Below, one piece after another: positions 42,599 through 51,184 of a stretch of DNA of 64,000 nucleotides. A program made the translations under genes and the position numbers. How positions within the stretch are numbered: position 1 is the first letter of the stretch; each line of letters opens with the position of its first letter. Below the pieces are notes generated by a model. The model was not told the DNA's origin. It worked only from the letters and a program-made list of their open reading frames with translations, and did not search any database. Location of the stretch: assembly GCF_902833145.1 (NCBI RefSeq), contig NZ_CADFEN010000010.1, positions 1 through 64,000 on the forward strand, written 5' to 3'. The DNA comes from Burkholderia sp. BCC0506 (lineage in GTDB: Bacteria; Pseudomonadota; Gammaproteobacteria; Burkholderiales; Burkholderiaceae).

Positions 42599-43411
42599 TC
42601 ACGCTCGCGGGTCGGCGCGTGCGCCGATCCAGGCGGCGTCGAGCGGATCGTCGGCGTCGCGCAGCGGCTCGCGCAGAAACGGAAAGCGTTCGACGAACGG
42701 TGCGGATTCTTGCAGGGCCACGATATGGTTGACCATCCATTGCAGCAGTTCGCCGCCGCGCCGGACCTGTTCCGGGCGCCAGTCCGGCATCGTCGAGAAG
42801 AGCGCGGAGAAGCCGCTCCAGCGCGACGGTCGGTCATTGTCGCCGGGCCGGAAATAGGTGTTCATCGCGACGTCGTTCCCGTCGGTCAGCGTGCCCGCGA
42901 ACAGCCCGTGCGGCGTCGGCACGCCGATCTGTTGCCAGCCCTCCGCGAGGGCGAGCGCGCGCATCGCGCGCGCCGCGACGAACGCGATGCGCGTCTCGTG
43001 CTCGATTTCCGCCAGCGACATCACGCCGTTGCGCTGCATGCAGCGCGCGACCGCGTGCGGCCGGATCACGTTCGACGCGAAGCTGCGCAGCACGAGGTCG
43101 GGCACCGTCAATTGCAGCTGGAATTCGCGCAAGCCGTGCTCGACGCTCATCGTCGAGAAATGGACGAACAACCCTTCCGCACGACCGAGCGCGCCGACGT
43201 ACGGTTCGAGCCCGAGGCGCACGAGTTTCGGCGCGATCTGGCGTTCGAGCAACCGCAGCAGGTTACGGCGATTGCGCACGCCCTTGAAGTCGTCGAGGCC
43301 GCGCGTGACGACGTCGCTGATCTCCCAGCGGCGCTCGTCGGCGACGAGCCGCGGGGAGCCGCTCAGGTCGAACCGGGCGCGGCCGTGCGCCACGCGGGGG
43401 TCTACGTACAT
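42599..43411 (-). CDS. Hypothetical protein of unknown family
   Basis: The protein has 270 residues from ATG 43409-43411 (MYVDPRVAHGRARFDLSGSP). It is soluble, with no signal peptide. Readable blocks are ISDVVTRGLDDFKGVRNRRN near 45, GLREFQLQLTVPDLVLRSFA near 110, IRPHAVARCMQRNGVMSLAE near 133 and NTYFRPGDNDRPSRWSGFSA near 200. The last is followed by a helical MPDWRPEQVRRGGELLQWMV. I recognise no catalytic motif. It is divergent from the transposase-Phd gene with only 158 bp between starts, so the two may share control. Confidence 0.75.
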   Translation of the reverse strand: MYVDPRVAHGRARFDLSGSPRLVADERRWEISDVVTRGLDDFKGVRNRRNLLRLLERQIAPKLVRLGLEPYVGALGRAEGLFVHFSTMSVEHGLREFQLQLTVPDLVLRSFASNVIRPHAVARCMQRNGVMSLAEIEHETRIAFVAARAMRALALAEGWQQIGVPTPHGLFAGTLTDGNDVAMNTYFRPGDNDRPSRWSGFSALFSTMPDWRPEQVRRGGELLQWMVNHIVALQESAPFVERFPFLREPLRDADDPLDAAWIGARADPRA

Positions 43412-43569
43412 GCCGGTGCCTCGTGCATCGATTGCGGGCGGACCGTCGCGACGGCGCGTCGTCGCGCGGATCGGGTCGCCCACGATGCTGCGGGGTCGAT
43501 CGCGCGCCGTCAAGTGCGAATGCGGTTGCGGCGGCCCGTGCGATCGATCCCGCAGCGTGGGGTCGCCCG

Positions 43570-45204
43570 ATGATGCGCACGATCGTGGAACGCTTCGTCG
43601 AGCAGAGCCCGATGACGATCATGGCGCGGCTCGTGCTGCAATGCGCGCTGCACGACGACTGGGTCGGCGCTGACGCGGGCGCTCGCGACGAACCCGACGG
43701 CGAGTCGATCCGCGAGGCGCTGTTTGCCGCTGCCGTCGACGCGATCGCGACGATTGCCGCGTGGCAGCGCGGGCCGGACGCCGCCCCCGCCGCCGCGCCG
43801 GGGCCGGGTGCGGCCGTGACGGCGCTGCACGATTGCATGAGCCGCTGGCGGCCCGGCTGGGGGCGGGCGCTGGCCAGGGACAGCGTCGAGCTGCTGCTGC
43901 CGGTCGCGTCGGTGCGCAACGTCGACGGTGCGCGTGCGGTCGACGGGATGCGGCTGCGCGTGCTGGATGGGGCCGCCGGGGCCTGCGCACCGCGGGCCGA
44001 CGGTTGCGATTGCGGGCGGGCGTGCGACGACCCGGCGCGCGATGCGGCGGCGGGCGGTGCGCGCGTCCTGCCGGTCTACGATCCGGAGCTCGGGATGATC
44101 GTCGACCTGCTGCCGTGCGAGCGCGGCCGGTCGCACGAGCGCGCGTTCGTCGGCGCGCTGCTTGAAACGGTCCGGCCCGGCGAGCTGTGGATCGTCGACG
44201 GACGCTTCGATACGGACGCGATCCTGTCCGGCTGGCCGCGCCGCGGCGGCGCGTTCGTGCTGCGCGAATACGGCTGTTCGGCGGCATGCCGGCCGCTTGG
44301 CGACTGGCGGGATGCCGGCGTGTTCGGCGCCGGGCGCGTTCGCGAACAATCGGTCGGGATGGCCGGCGAAGGCGGCGTGTCGGGCGCGTTGCGGCGGATC
44401 GAATGGCACGGCGCCGACGCGCCCGGCGAGATCGTCACGCTGCTGACCGATCTGCCGGCCGAGCGGTTCGACGCGCCGCAGGTCGTGGCACTGTCGCGCC
44501 GGCGCTGGCGCGACGCGTTACCGCTGGCGCTCGAGCCTGTCGCGGGCGCCACGCCGTTCGGCGCCGTGCCTGCGCGCGCGGCGCTGCTGGCGAGCGGGAT
44601 CGCCGCGTTTGCCTACAACGCGTTCAGCGTGATGACGCGCGTCGTCGGCGGCGCGCTCGATCTCGATGCGCGTGACGTCGCGCGCCTGCCGTCGCTGATC
44701 GCCGACGGCGTGATGGCCACCTATGCGGGGATGATGATCGCGCTGCCGCCGGACTGGTGGGCGCGTTACGACCGGTTGCCCGCGACGACGCTCGGCCAGA
44801 TCGTGCACATGCTAGCCGCGCACGTCGACCCGCGCAGCGAGCGGCGGCGCCGCCGCGACAGCCGGCTCTCCGCGAAGTCGCAAGCGTTGCTGCGCGCGGC
44901 GACGCTCGAGCGCCTGATGCACGACGACGGCGACGATCCGGCCGCGAACGTGTTCAGCCTGCGCACGATCGCGATGGCGACGCGCGACTTCAGCAGCAAT
45001 CCGTCGAAGGCGCTGCGGCACGCGGGCGAGGCGCTGGTGATGGTCACCAAGTACAACCGGCCGATCGCGCTGCTCGTGTCGATCGACGACTGGAACCGGC
45101 TGCTGGGCGAAGTGCGCGAGACGAGCTTCACGCGGTTGTCGTTCGATGCGGCGGCGTCGCAGGGCCTGCGCCCGGTGACGTTGAGCGAATCGTCGCTGAA
45201 CTAG
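43570..45204 (+). CDS. Domesticated IS4-type transposase fused to a Phd/YefM antitoxin domain (PhdA-like)
   Basis: The protein has 544 residues from ATG 43570. The N terminus (IVERFVEQSPMTIMARLVLQ) and middle look like IS4-family transposases: VDGMRLRVLDGA near 115 (first Asp), LWIVDGRFDTDAI near 208 (second Asp), and IVTLLTDLPAERFDAPQVVA near 290. The usual YxxRWxxExxF motif with catalytic Glu is replaced by SRRRWRDALPLALEP, so the DDE triad looks broken. From about 466 a Phd/YefM domain follows: MATRDFSSNPSKALRHAGEA, then VMVTKYNRPIALLVSIDDW. No toxin gene or inverted repeats flank it. It occupies the place of phdA between tpsA and tpsB in Pseudomonas. It is probably a DNA-binding regulator. 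Confidence 0.85.
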   Translation: MMRTIVERFVEQSPMTIMARLVLQCALHDDWVGADAGARDEPDGESIREALFAAAVDAIATIAAWQRGPDAAPAAAPGPGAAVTALHDCMSRWRPGWGRALARDSVELLLPVASVRNVDGARAVDGMRLRVLDGAAGACAPRADGCDCGRACDDPARDAAAGGARVLPVYDPELGMIVDLLPCERGRSHERAFVGALLETVRPGELWIVDGRFDTDAILSGWPRRGGAFVLREYGCSAACRPLGDWRDAGVFGAGRVREQSVGMAGEGGVSGALRRIEWHGADAPGEIVTLLTDLPAERFDAPQVVALSRRRWRDALPLALEPVAGATPFGAVPARAALLASGIAAFAYNAFSVMTRVVGGALDLDARDVARLPSLIADGVMATYAGMMIALPPDWWARYDRLPATTLGQIVHMLAAHVDPRSERRRRRDSRLSAKSQALLRAATLERLMHDDGDDPAANVFSLRTIAMATRDFSSNPSKALRHAGEALVMVTKYNRPIALLVSIDDWNRLLGEVRETSFTRLSFDAAASQGLRPVTLSESSLN

Positions 45205-45274
45205 TCTGCGCCGCCGGTCTCGCGTTGCCGATCCGGCCCGGCGTTCGCCGCGCGGGCGCATGCTGCCTCCGGCG

Positions 45275-46270
45275 TCAACGCGTCAGCCGCCGCACCCAGA
45301 TGACCGACGTCCACGCGAAATTGCCGCTGCCGTAGCGCGCGATCAGCGTGTCGATGCGCGCGTTGATCCGTGCGGAATGCACGCGGCAGTGCACGATGAA
45401 ATAGCCGCTGTTCACGCCGACGGCCGAGCCGTCCGGCAGCGTCGGGTTGCCGCCCTGCGCGGGCAGCAGGTATTCGGCGATGTCGCCGGTGCTGACAAAG
45501 TAGGCGGTCGCGCGCCGGTCGACGAGCCGCTTGGCCTGGCTTGCCGACAGCGTCGGAATCGCGGCGACGAGCACGGGTTCGGCCGCGGTGTTCGCGTTGA
45601 CGACGGTCAGGTCGGGCAGGATCGTCACGAACGGCGCGAGCGTATCGATCGCATGCGCGTCGTAGCCGGGAATGCGCGCGAGATCGTCGACGGACACGAG
45701 CTGCAGCGGCCAGCCGCCCGGGCCGTTCGCGTCGCGCAGCGAGCGCAGCATGTAGTCGGCCGTCGGCTGCGCGAGCGCCGGATCGAGCGACAGCTGGACG
45801 AGCAGGCGCCGGTACGCCAGCACACCCTCGCCATTGGACTGCCACGGCTTGCCGGGCGCGACGCGCGACACGAGGTTCATGAGGTTGAAACGCGCTTGCG
45901 CGTCCTCGACGCTGCCCGAGATCGACGCGCGCGCCAGCTCGGCGTTGACCGCCAGCGCGTCGGCCGGCAGCAGGTCCGAGAGCGGCACGTCGGCGACCGG
46001 CGCCGACCACGTCTGGCCGACGAACGTCACGTTCGACGTCGCGCTTTGCGCGCGCAGCGTCGCACGTGCCCACTCGACCGCGGCACGCTCGATCCACATC
46101 GTCTGCGTCGCGAGCCGCTGGTTCTCGACGTCGCGCGTCGCGACCTGCTGACGCCACAGCACGCTGGCCGCGAGCGTGGCCGCCAGCGCGACGACGAGCA
46201 GCACCGTCACGATCGCGATGCCGCGTTCGCGTCGCGCGTCCGCCGTCCCGGCTTTCCCGTATCGATGCAT
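45275..46270 (-). CDS. gspK: Type II secretion minor pseudopilin GspK
   Basis: The protein has 331 residues from ATG 46268-46270 (MHRYGKAGTADARRERG). The prepilin-like N terminus ERG-IAIVTVLLVVALAATLAA has the atypical +5 residue of GspK (no Glu). It is followed by the SAM-like T2SSK domain (RASISGSVEDAQARFNLMNL near 125, VDDLARIPGYDAHAIDTLAP near 215). GspK caps the pseudopilus with I and J. It follows the membrane-protein gene at 46303 on the same strand after 32 bp. It is convergent with the transposase-Phd gene. Confidence 0.88.
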   Translation of the reverse strand: MHRYGKAGTADARRERGIAIVTVLLVVALAATLAASVLWRQQVATRDVENQRLATQTMWIERAAVEWARATLRAQSATSNVTFVGQTWSAPVADVPLSDLLPADALAVNAELARASISGSVEDAQARFNLMNLVSRVAPGKPWQSNGEGVLAYRRLLVQLSLDPALAQPTADYMLRSLRDANGPGGWPLQLVSVDDLARIPGYDAHAIDTLAPFVTILPDLTVVNANTAAEPVLVAAIPTLSASQAKRLVDRRATAYFVSTGDIAEYLLPAQGGNPTLPDGSAVGVNSGYFIVHCRVHSARINARIDTLIARYGSGNFAWTSVIWVRRLTR

Positions 46271-46302
46271 TCGCGTGCCCCCGCAGTGTCGGCGCGGCGC
46301 GC

Positions 46303-46866
46303 TCACACTTCGAACGCCAGCCACGCATGCGCGATGCTCGCATGCGCGGATGACGTGACGCCGAACAGCGCGGTGAGCCCCGCGACCCCGCATGCGAGCG
46401 CCGCCGGACGCATGCCGTCGGCGGCAAGCGGGCCGACGAGGCTGGTGATCGCGTGCGAACGCCACAGCAGCAGCACGAACAGCGTGCAGCCGACGGCCAT
46501 CGCGATCGCGAACATGTGCGCTGCGACCGCCGGGCGCCGGGTGAACGGCGTGCGGTGATGGCGCTGGTTCGTCGCGACGATCGCGACCCCGTTTGTGACC
46601 GGTACGATCGCCATCGCGAGCGCCCAGAACAGCGGCTGGTCGCTCGACGGGTTGATCAGCAGCAGCGTGCCGATCATCCAGATCGGCGGCGCGAGCAGCG
46701 TGAGAACGGACCACGACAGCAACTGCCACGCGAGCCACGGCGCGCGCCAGCGCAGCGGCGGATTCGACGCGGTATGAGCGACGCGCGGGCGTAACCGGCC
46801 CGCCATTCCGGCGGTGCCGGAGAACCGCCCGGCGAGCCACCGCACGAGCATCGTGGCGAATGACAT
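46303..46866 (-). CDS. Hypothetical integral membrane protein upstream of gspK
   Basis: The protein has 187 residues with four predicted membrane helices (about 47-75, 85-105, 120-143 and 150-172) and a basic N terminus. The ATG at 46864-46866 has AGGA about 8 bases upstream. Its position in one unit with gspK suggests a part in the same secretion machine. However, it lacks the actin-like cytoplasmic domain of GspL and the ferredoxin-like periplasmic domain of GspM, so I do not assign it. Function unknown. Confidence 0.7.
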   Translation of the reverse strand: MSFATMLVRWLAGRFSGTAGMAGRLRPRVAHTASNPPLRWRAPWLAWQLLSWSVLTLLAPPIWMIGTLLLINPSSDQPLFWALAMAIVPVTNGVAIVATNQRHHRTPFTRRPAVAAHMFAIAMAVGCTLFVLLLWRSHAITSLVGPLAADGMRPAALACGVAGLTALFGVTSSAHASIAHAWLAFEV

Positions 46867-47019
46867 GGAGTGTCCTGTCGTTGACTGTGTTCCGTTCTCA
46901 ATAGCTAGGACGAAGCGGGCGGCTGCAAGCCGCAGGATTTCGTCCGGGCATGCGGTCTTCGGTGCGGCGTAAACGGTCCCGACGTTCGCGCCCCGTGTTG
47001 CGCGCGTGTTTCGTGAATA

Positions 47020-47048
47020 TCTTCAGCGGAATGTCACAAAAACTTCCC
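47020..47048 (+). promoter_or_regulatory. PHO-box-like triple repeat in the 629-bp gap before the TIGR03032 gene
   Basis: TCTTCAG-CGGA-ATGTCAC-AAAA-ACTTCCC: three 7-mers at 11-bp spacing, the middle one close to consensus. The gap 46867-47495 holds no convincing gene. The site is 448 bp before the start at 47496 and points toward it, implying a long leader, or else it serves a start I cannot see. Confidence 0.45.
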
Positions 47049-47495
47049 GGTTGAAACCGGAGGATTGTCGGGCCGCACGCCGGCCCGTCGCGTTTTCGCT
47101 GGCGGGCCGTCCGGACGGCGACTCGTTTGCGGGCGGTCCGTATGCAACGGCGGGCAGCCGTTGCGCCGCACGTCGGCCAGGCAACGACACGTACACGAAA
47201 CGAGGGCCACGCAAGGTCATGCACCGCGTCTCGCGAGTCTTGCGCGAGGGGCGGCTGCGCGCGCATGGCAGGCCGCGTGCGTCGATCGTCTGCCCCGTGC
47301 CGGCGGATCGGTCGACGTCACGTGAAAAAACATTGCGGCAATGCGCGCTTCGTTCCGTCTAGGTAGGTGGGAGCTGCGACTCGATGCGCCGTATGCGGCC
47401 CCGTCCGCGGTCGACGCTCGTGCGTCGGGCCCGCGGGCGGGAGCACGCGGACACGGGCAATTTTTCTCATCAGGCGGCGTGAAGCCGACAGGTGC

Positions 47496-48671
47496 ATGAC
47501 AGTGGAACAGTTCGAGGAAACCCGGCCGGCGGGCGAAAGCGGCGCGACGACGGACGACGTATCGGCGCGACAGGCGGAAGCGCTGTCGCCGGTCATCAAC
47601 CTGCGCGATACGGGGCGCTTTCTGCAGGTACTCGAGGCGCTCGAGTGTTCGCTGGCGGTGAGCCGCCGCCCGTCCGGGGTGGCCGTGATCGGCGTCGACG
47701 ACGGCGTGCCCACGCTGTCCGCGTGCCTGTTGCCGCGCTCGATGGGGATGGCCGTGTCGGGCAACCGGCTCGCGGTCGCGACGATGCACGAGCTGATGGT
47801 GTTCGCCAACGTGTCGACACTCGCGCCGCACTATCCGGCCCGCCCGAATCACTACGACGCGATGTTCGTGCCGCGCATGTCGTATTACACGGGCGATCTC
47901 GACCTGCACGACATGGCGTTCGACAAGCAGGTGCTGCTCGCGGTCAACACGCGCTACTCCTGCATCAGCGTGATCGACGGCTATTTCAACTTCACGTCGA
48001 TCTGGCAGCCGCCGTTCGTGACGGAGACCACGCCGGACGATCGCTGCCACCTGAACGGCATGGCGTTCGCCGACGGCAAGGTGCGGTTCGCGACGGCGCT
48101 CGGCATGAGCAACGCGCCGTTCGGCTGGCGCAGCGGGATGGCGAGCGGCGGCATCGTGATGGAAGTGCCGTCCGGCCGGATCGTCGCATCGGGGCTGTCG
48201 ATGCCGCATTCGCCGCGCTTGATCGGTGGGCGCCTGCATGTGCTCGAAGGCGGCCGCGGCCACGTGCTTCAGATCGACCCGCAATCCGGTGCGCGGCGCG
48301 TACTTGCGAGGCTGCCGGGCTTTACGCACGGTCTCGCCGAGTACGGGGGCGTGCTGTTCGTCGGGCTGTCGAAGCTGCGCGACAAACGCGGTCCGCAGGG
48401 GTTGCCGATCGAAAGCGAATCGGATGCGCTGGTGGCAGGAGTCGCCGCGCTCGATGCGAACACCGGCGACGTGCTCGGCATCCTGCAGTTCTTCAACGGC
48501 GTCGACGAGATCTTCGACGTGCAGGTGATTCCCAACGTGCGGCGTGCCGAAATCCTGAGCCCGCATCAATGGGCCGAGACGCCGTCGATCGTGACGATGC
48601 AGGGCGGCTTCTGGCAGACGCGCCCGCGCGAGGACGACGAACCCGCGAACGCGGCGGAGCGCGTGCGATGA
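47496..48671 (+). CDS. TIGR03032-family (DUF4915) protein, beta-propeller-like
   Basis: The protein has 391 residues from ATG 47496 with an ACAGGTG site. Family signatures include RNRYDA-like PNHYDAMFVPRMSYYTGDLD near 115, DLHDMAFDKQVLLAVNTRYS near 135, DRCHLNGMAFADGKVRFATA near 180 and LSMPHSPRLIGGRLHVLEGG near 235. These proteins are of unknown biochemical function. I recall them occurring near TPR, sulfotransferase and glycan genes. The stop overlaps the APS-kinase start (ATGA at 48668-48671), so the two are translationally coupled and probably act in one pathway. Confidence 0.82.
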   Translation: MTVEQFEETRPAGESGATTDDVSARQAEALSPVINLRDTGRFLQVLEALECSLAVSRRPSGVAVIGVDDGVPTLSACLLPRSMGMAVSGNRLAVATMHELMVFANVSTLAPHYPARPNHYDAMFVPRMSYYTGDLDLHDMAFDKQVLLAVNTRYSCISVIDGYFNFTSIWQPPFVTETTPDDRCHLNGMAFADGKVRFATALGMSNAPFGWRSGMASGGIVMEVPSGRIVASGLSMPHSPRLIGGRLHVLEGGRGHVLQIDPQSGARRVLARLPGFTHGLAEYGGVLFVGLSKLRDKRGPQGLPIESESDALVAGVAALDANTGDVLGILQFFNGVDEIFDVQVIPNVRRAEILSPHQWAETPSIVTMQGGFWQTRPREDDEPANAAERVR

Positions 48672-49315
48672 AGAACGATCGTTGCGGGTTTTCCGGTGTC
48701 GTTTCGTCCTTATCGGTAGATGCGACTCGCACGGGGCGGGGCGTGTCGCCGCAGCGGGCCGGCGGGGTGTTGTGGCTCACGGGGTTGTCGGGCGCGGGCA
48801 AGACGACGTTGGCCGATGCGGTGGCGGCGCGACTGCGCGACCGACGCGTGCATCCGGTGGTGCTCGACGGCGACCGGCTGCGGACGGGGTTGAATCGCGA
48901 CCTCGGTTTTACGGTGCAGGATCGCTTCGAAAACGTGCGGCGCATCGCCGAAGTCGCGGCACTGACGAGCGAATCCGGCGCGCTGGCGATCGTCGCGGTC
49001 ATCTCGCCGCTGGCGGCGATGCGCGACGCGGCGCGAGCGATCGTCGGGCCGGCATTCCGTGAAGTGTATGTGAGCACGTCGCTGGCCTGCTGCGAGGCCC
49101 GGGATCCGAAAGGGCTGTATGCGAAGGCGCGGTGCGGCGGGCTGCCGGAATTCACCGGGGTTTCGGCGCCGTATGAGGCCCCGGTGGCAGCCGATCTCAC
49201 GATCGACACCGGCCGCGTATCGCTCCGGGCGTGCGTCGATATGCTGCTGCAATTCGCGGCGACGCAGTTCGGTTTTCAGGCCGATGGGCAGGCGGCGCTG
49301 ACGCGCCACGGCTGA
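48668..49315 (+). CDS. cysC: Adenylylsulfate (APS) kinase, stand-alone CysC
   Basis: The protein has 215 residues with P-loop GLSGAGKT near 38, the LDGDRLRTGLNRDLGFTVQD motif near 62 (APS-binding DGD), RFENVRRIAEVA near 84, and the RDPKGLYAKARCGGLPEFTG motif near 145. It phosphorylates APS to PAPS, the universal sulfate donor. There are no cysD/cysN sulfurylase or cysH reductase genes nearby, so the locus is unlikely to serve cysteine synthesis. PAPS for sulfation of a glycan or exoprotein is more plausible, but no sulfotransferase is visible in the window. It sits 151 bp before tpsB. Confidence 0.92.
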   Translation: MKNDRCGFSGVVSSLSVDATRTGRGVSPQRAGGVLWLTGLSGAGKTTLADAVAARLRDRRVHPVVLDGDRLRTGLNRDLGFTVQDRFENVRRIAEVAALTSESGALAIVAVISPLAAMRDAARAIVGPAFREVYVSTSLACCEARDPKGLYAKARCGGLPEFTGVSAPYEAPVAADLTIDTGRVSLRACVDMLLQFAATQFGFQADGQAALTRHG

Positions 49316-49466
49316 GTTCGGATCGACGGTGTAAAAAGCATTGCGTGGCTCATGATAAGGATGGCGAATCAATCGTCATCAAAGTGAAACAGGTAGCTGA
49401 TAACGGAGCGGGCGGCGGGTTCACGACAGCTTCGCCGCGGTCCGGAACAACAAAGGGGAATGGCGC

Positions 49467-51119
49467 ATGCCGCCGAGAGTAGACCGCAAGTCACGCGCAC
49501 GATGGCGGCTGAATGGCCGATGCCTGGCTGGCGCCGTGCTGGCCGGAGGATTGAGCGTCGCGCCGGGCATTCATGCGCAGGAAGCCGAGCCGGCCGCGAA
49601 GCCGGTACCGGCCGCGCCGCAGTCGTTCGACGTGAATGCCTTCGTGGTGCGCGGCAACACGACGTTGCCGGCGCTCGAGATCGAGAAGGCCGTGTATTCG
49701 TTCGAAGGGCCGGGCCGCACGCTCGCCGACGTGAACGCGGCCCGCGATGCGTTGCAGAAGGCGTACCAGGATCGCGGCTACCAGTCGGTCGTCGTCGAAC
49801 TGCCGCAGCAGCAGGTGAAGAACGGCGTGATCCTGCTGAAGGTGACCGAGGCGAAGGTCGGGCGCCTGCGCGTGGACGGCGCGCAATACAACTCGCCGCA
49901 GAACATCCGCGACGCGGTGCCCGCACTCGCCGAAGGCCAGGTGCCCGATTTCAACCAGGCACAGCAGCAGCTCACCGACCTGAACCGCTCGGCGGATCGC
50001 CAGGTGATTCCGGTGCTGAAGCCGGGCGTGTTGCCGCAGACGGTCGACGTCGACCTGAAGGTCGACGATCACAGCCCGCTGCACGGTTCGCTCGAACTGA
50101 ACAACGACAACAGCCCCGGCACGTCGACGCTGCGTACGACCGCGAATCTCAGCTATTCGAATCTGTGGCAGCTCGGCCATGTGCTTTCCGGCACCTACGT
50201 GATCGCGCCGCAGCATCCGAACGATGCGCGCGTCTACGCGTTCTCGTATCTCGCGCCGATCAAGGATTCGCGCTGGAGCTTCCTCGCGACGGTCGTGCAT
50301 TCGGACAGCAACGTCGCATCGGTCGGCAACACCAACGTGCTCGGCAAGGGCACCACGTACGGCTTCACCGCGATCTATTCGCTGCCGGCGACGGACATCT
50401 ACGCACATTCGGTCAGCATCGAGATCGACCGCAAGCACTACGACGAAGACGTGTCGCTGCCGGGCCAGGGCGGCTCGACGGCGCCGCTCACGTACGTGCC
50501 GGTGACGCTGTCGTACAACGGCCAGTTGAGCCTGAAGAACTCGCAGACGTCGTTCTCCGCCTCGCTGACGACGAACATCCGCGGCCTCGGCAGCGACTGG
50601 GGCGCATGGGACAACAAGCGCTACAACGCGACGCCCGATTTCGTGTACGGCAAGTTCGACGTGAACCACACGCAGCGCTTCGCGAACGACATGCAGGCCA
50701 ATGCGCACGTGAACGCCCAGATCTCGAACTCGCCACTCGTGTCGAGCGAGCAGTTCTCGGCCGGCGGGATGAACAGCGTGCGCGGCTACATGCAGGCCGA
50801 GGACACGGCCGACAGCGGCGTGATCGCGTCGCTCGAGCTGCGCAGTCCGTCGCTCGCGAAGTGGCTCGGCGGCGCGGTCGGCAGCCGCGTGAACGAGTGG
50901 CGCTTCCATGCGTTCTTCGACGCGGCGCACCTGTGGCTGCTGAGCCCGCTGCCGGAGCAGACGTCGCGCTTCAACCTGATGAGCGTCGGCGTCGGCACGC
51001 GGCTGCAGCTCATGAAATACGCGAGCGCGGATTTCGAGGCTGGCTGGCCGTTGAAGGCGGGCGTCTATACGCGGCAGTACAGCCCGCGGTTCGATTTCTA
51101 CGTAAGGCTGGGGTTTTGA
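49467..51119 (+). CDS. TpsB-family outer-membrane transporter (ShlB/FhaC/HecB type)
   Basis: The protein has 550 residues from ATG 49467, preceded by AAAGGGG; the out-of-frame ATG at 49460 is rejected. A signal peptide (about 1-37, IHAQ) is followed by a short N-terminal linker and two POTRA domains (about 52-200: FDVNAFVVRGNTTLPALEIE, then VLPQTVDVDLKVDDHSPLHG). A 16-strand barrel follows. The L6 VRGY motif is in GGMNSVRGYMQAEDTADSG near 430, and the chain ends in a terminal Phe. It is the expected exporter of the giant TpsA at 20686, although 16 kb separate them. In Pseudomonas the pdtA, phdA and pdtB genes are also split. Confidence 0.93.
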   Translation: MPPRVDRKSRARWRLNGRCLAGAVLAGGLSVAPGIHAQEAEPAAKPVPAAPQSFDVNAFVVRGNTTLPALEIEKAVYSFEGPGRTLADVNAARDALQKAYQDRGYQSVVVELPQQQVKNGVILLKVTEAKVGRLRVDGAQYNSPQNIRDAVPALAEGQVPDFNQAQQQLTDLNRSADRQVIPVLKPGVLPQTVDVDLKVDDHSPLHGSLELNNDNSPGTSTLRTTANLSYSNLWQLGHVLSGTYVIAPQHPNDARVYAFSYLAPIKDSRWSFLATVVHSDSNVASVGNTNVLGKGTTYGFTAIYSLPATDIYAHSVSIEIDRKHYDEDVSLPGQGGSTAPLTYVPVTLSYNGQLSLKNSQTSFSASLTTNIRGLGSDWGAWDNKRYNATPDFVYGKFDVNHTQRFANDMQANAHVNAQISNSPLVSSEQFSAGGMNSVRGYMQAEDTADSGVIASLELRSPSLAKWLGGAVGSRVNEWRFHAFFDAAHLWLLSPLPEQTSRFNLMSVGVGTRLQLMKYASADFEAGWPLKAGVYTRQYSPRFDFYVRLGF

Positions 51120-51184
51120 CGGATTTTTTGATCGCGGCGGCGCGATGCGACGAGCGCGGCGCCCGCCCATTCGGGGAGTGGATC

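Noticed and set aside
46867-47495. Several overlapping ORFs of about 80-120 codons in the gap before the TIGR03032 gene
   Set aside because: None has a ribosome site or gene-like codon bias, and the products are Arg/Gly-rich shadows.
49373-49390. TCGTCAT-CAAA-GTGAAAC before tpsB as another PHO box
   Set aside because: Only the first unit matches. The second does not keep the TCA core and the GGTCCGTAAC half is missing.
49460-51184. Open frame joining the tpsB region to the ExbB fusion
   Set aside because: It is a shadow of tpsB in another frame. The ExbB fusion has its own GTG, ribosome site and signal peptide at 51185.
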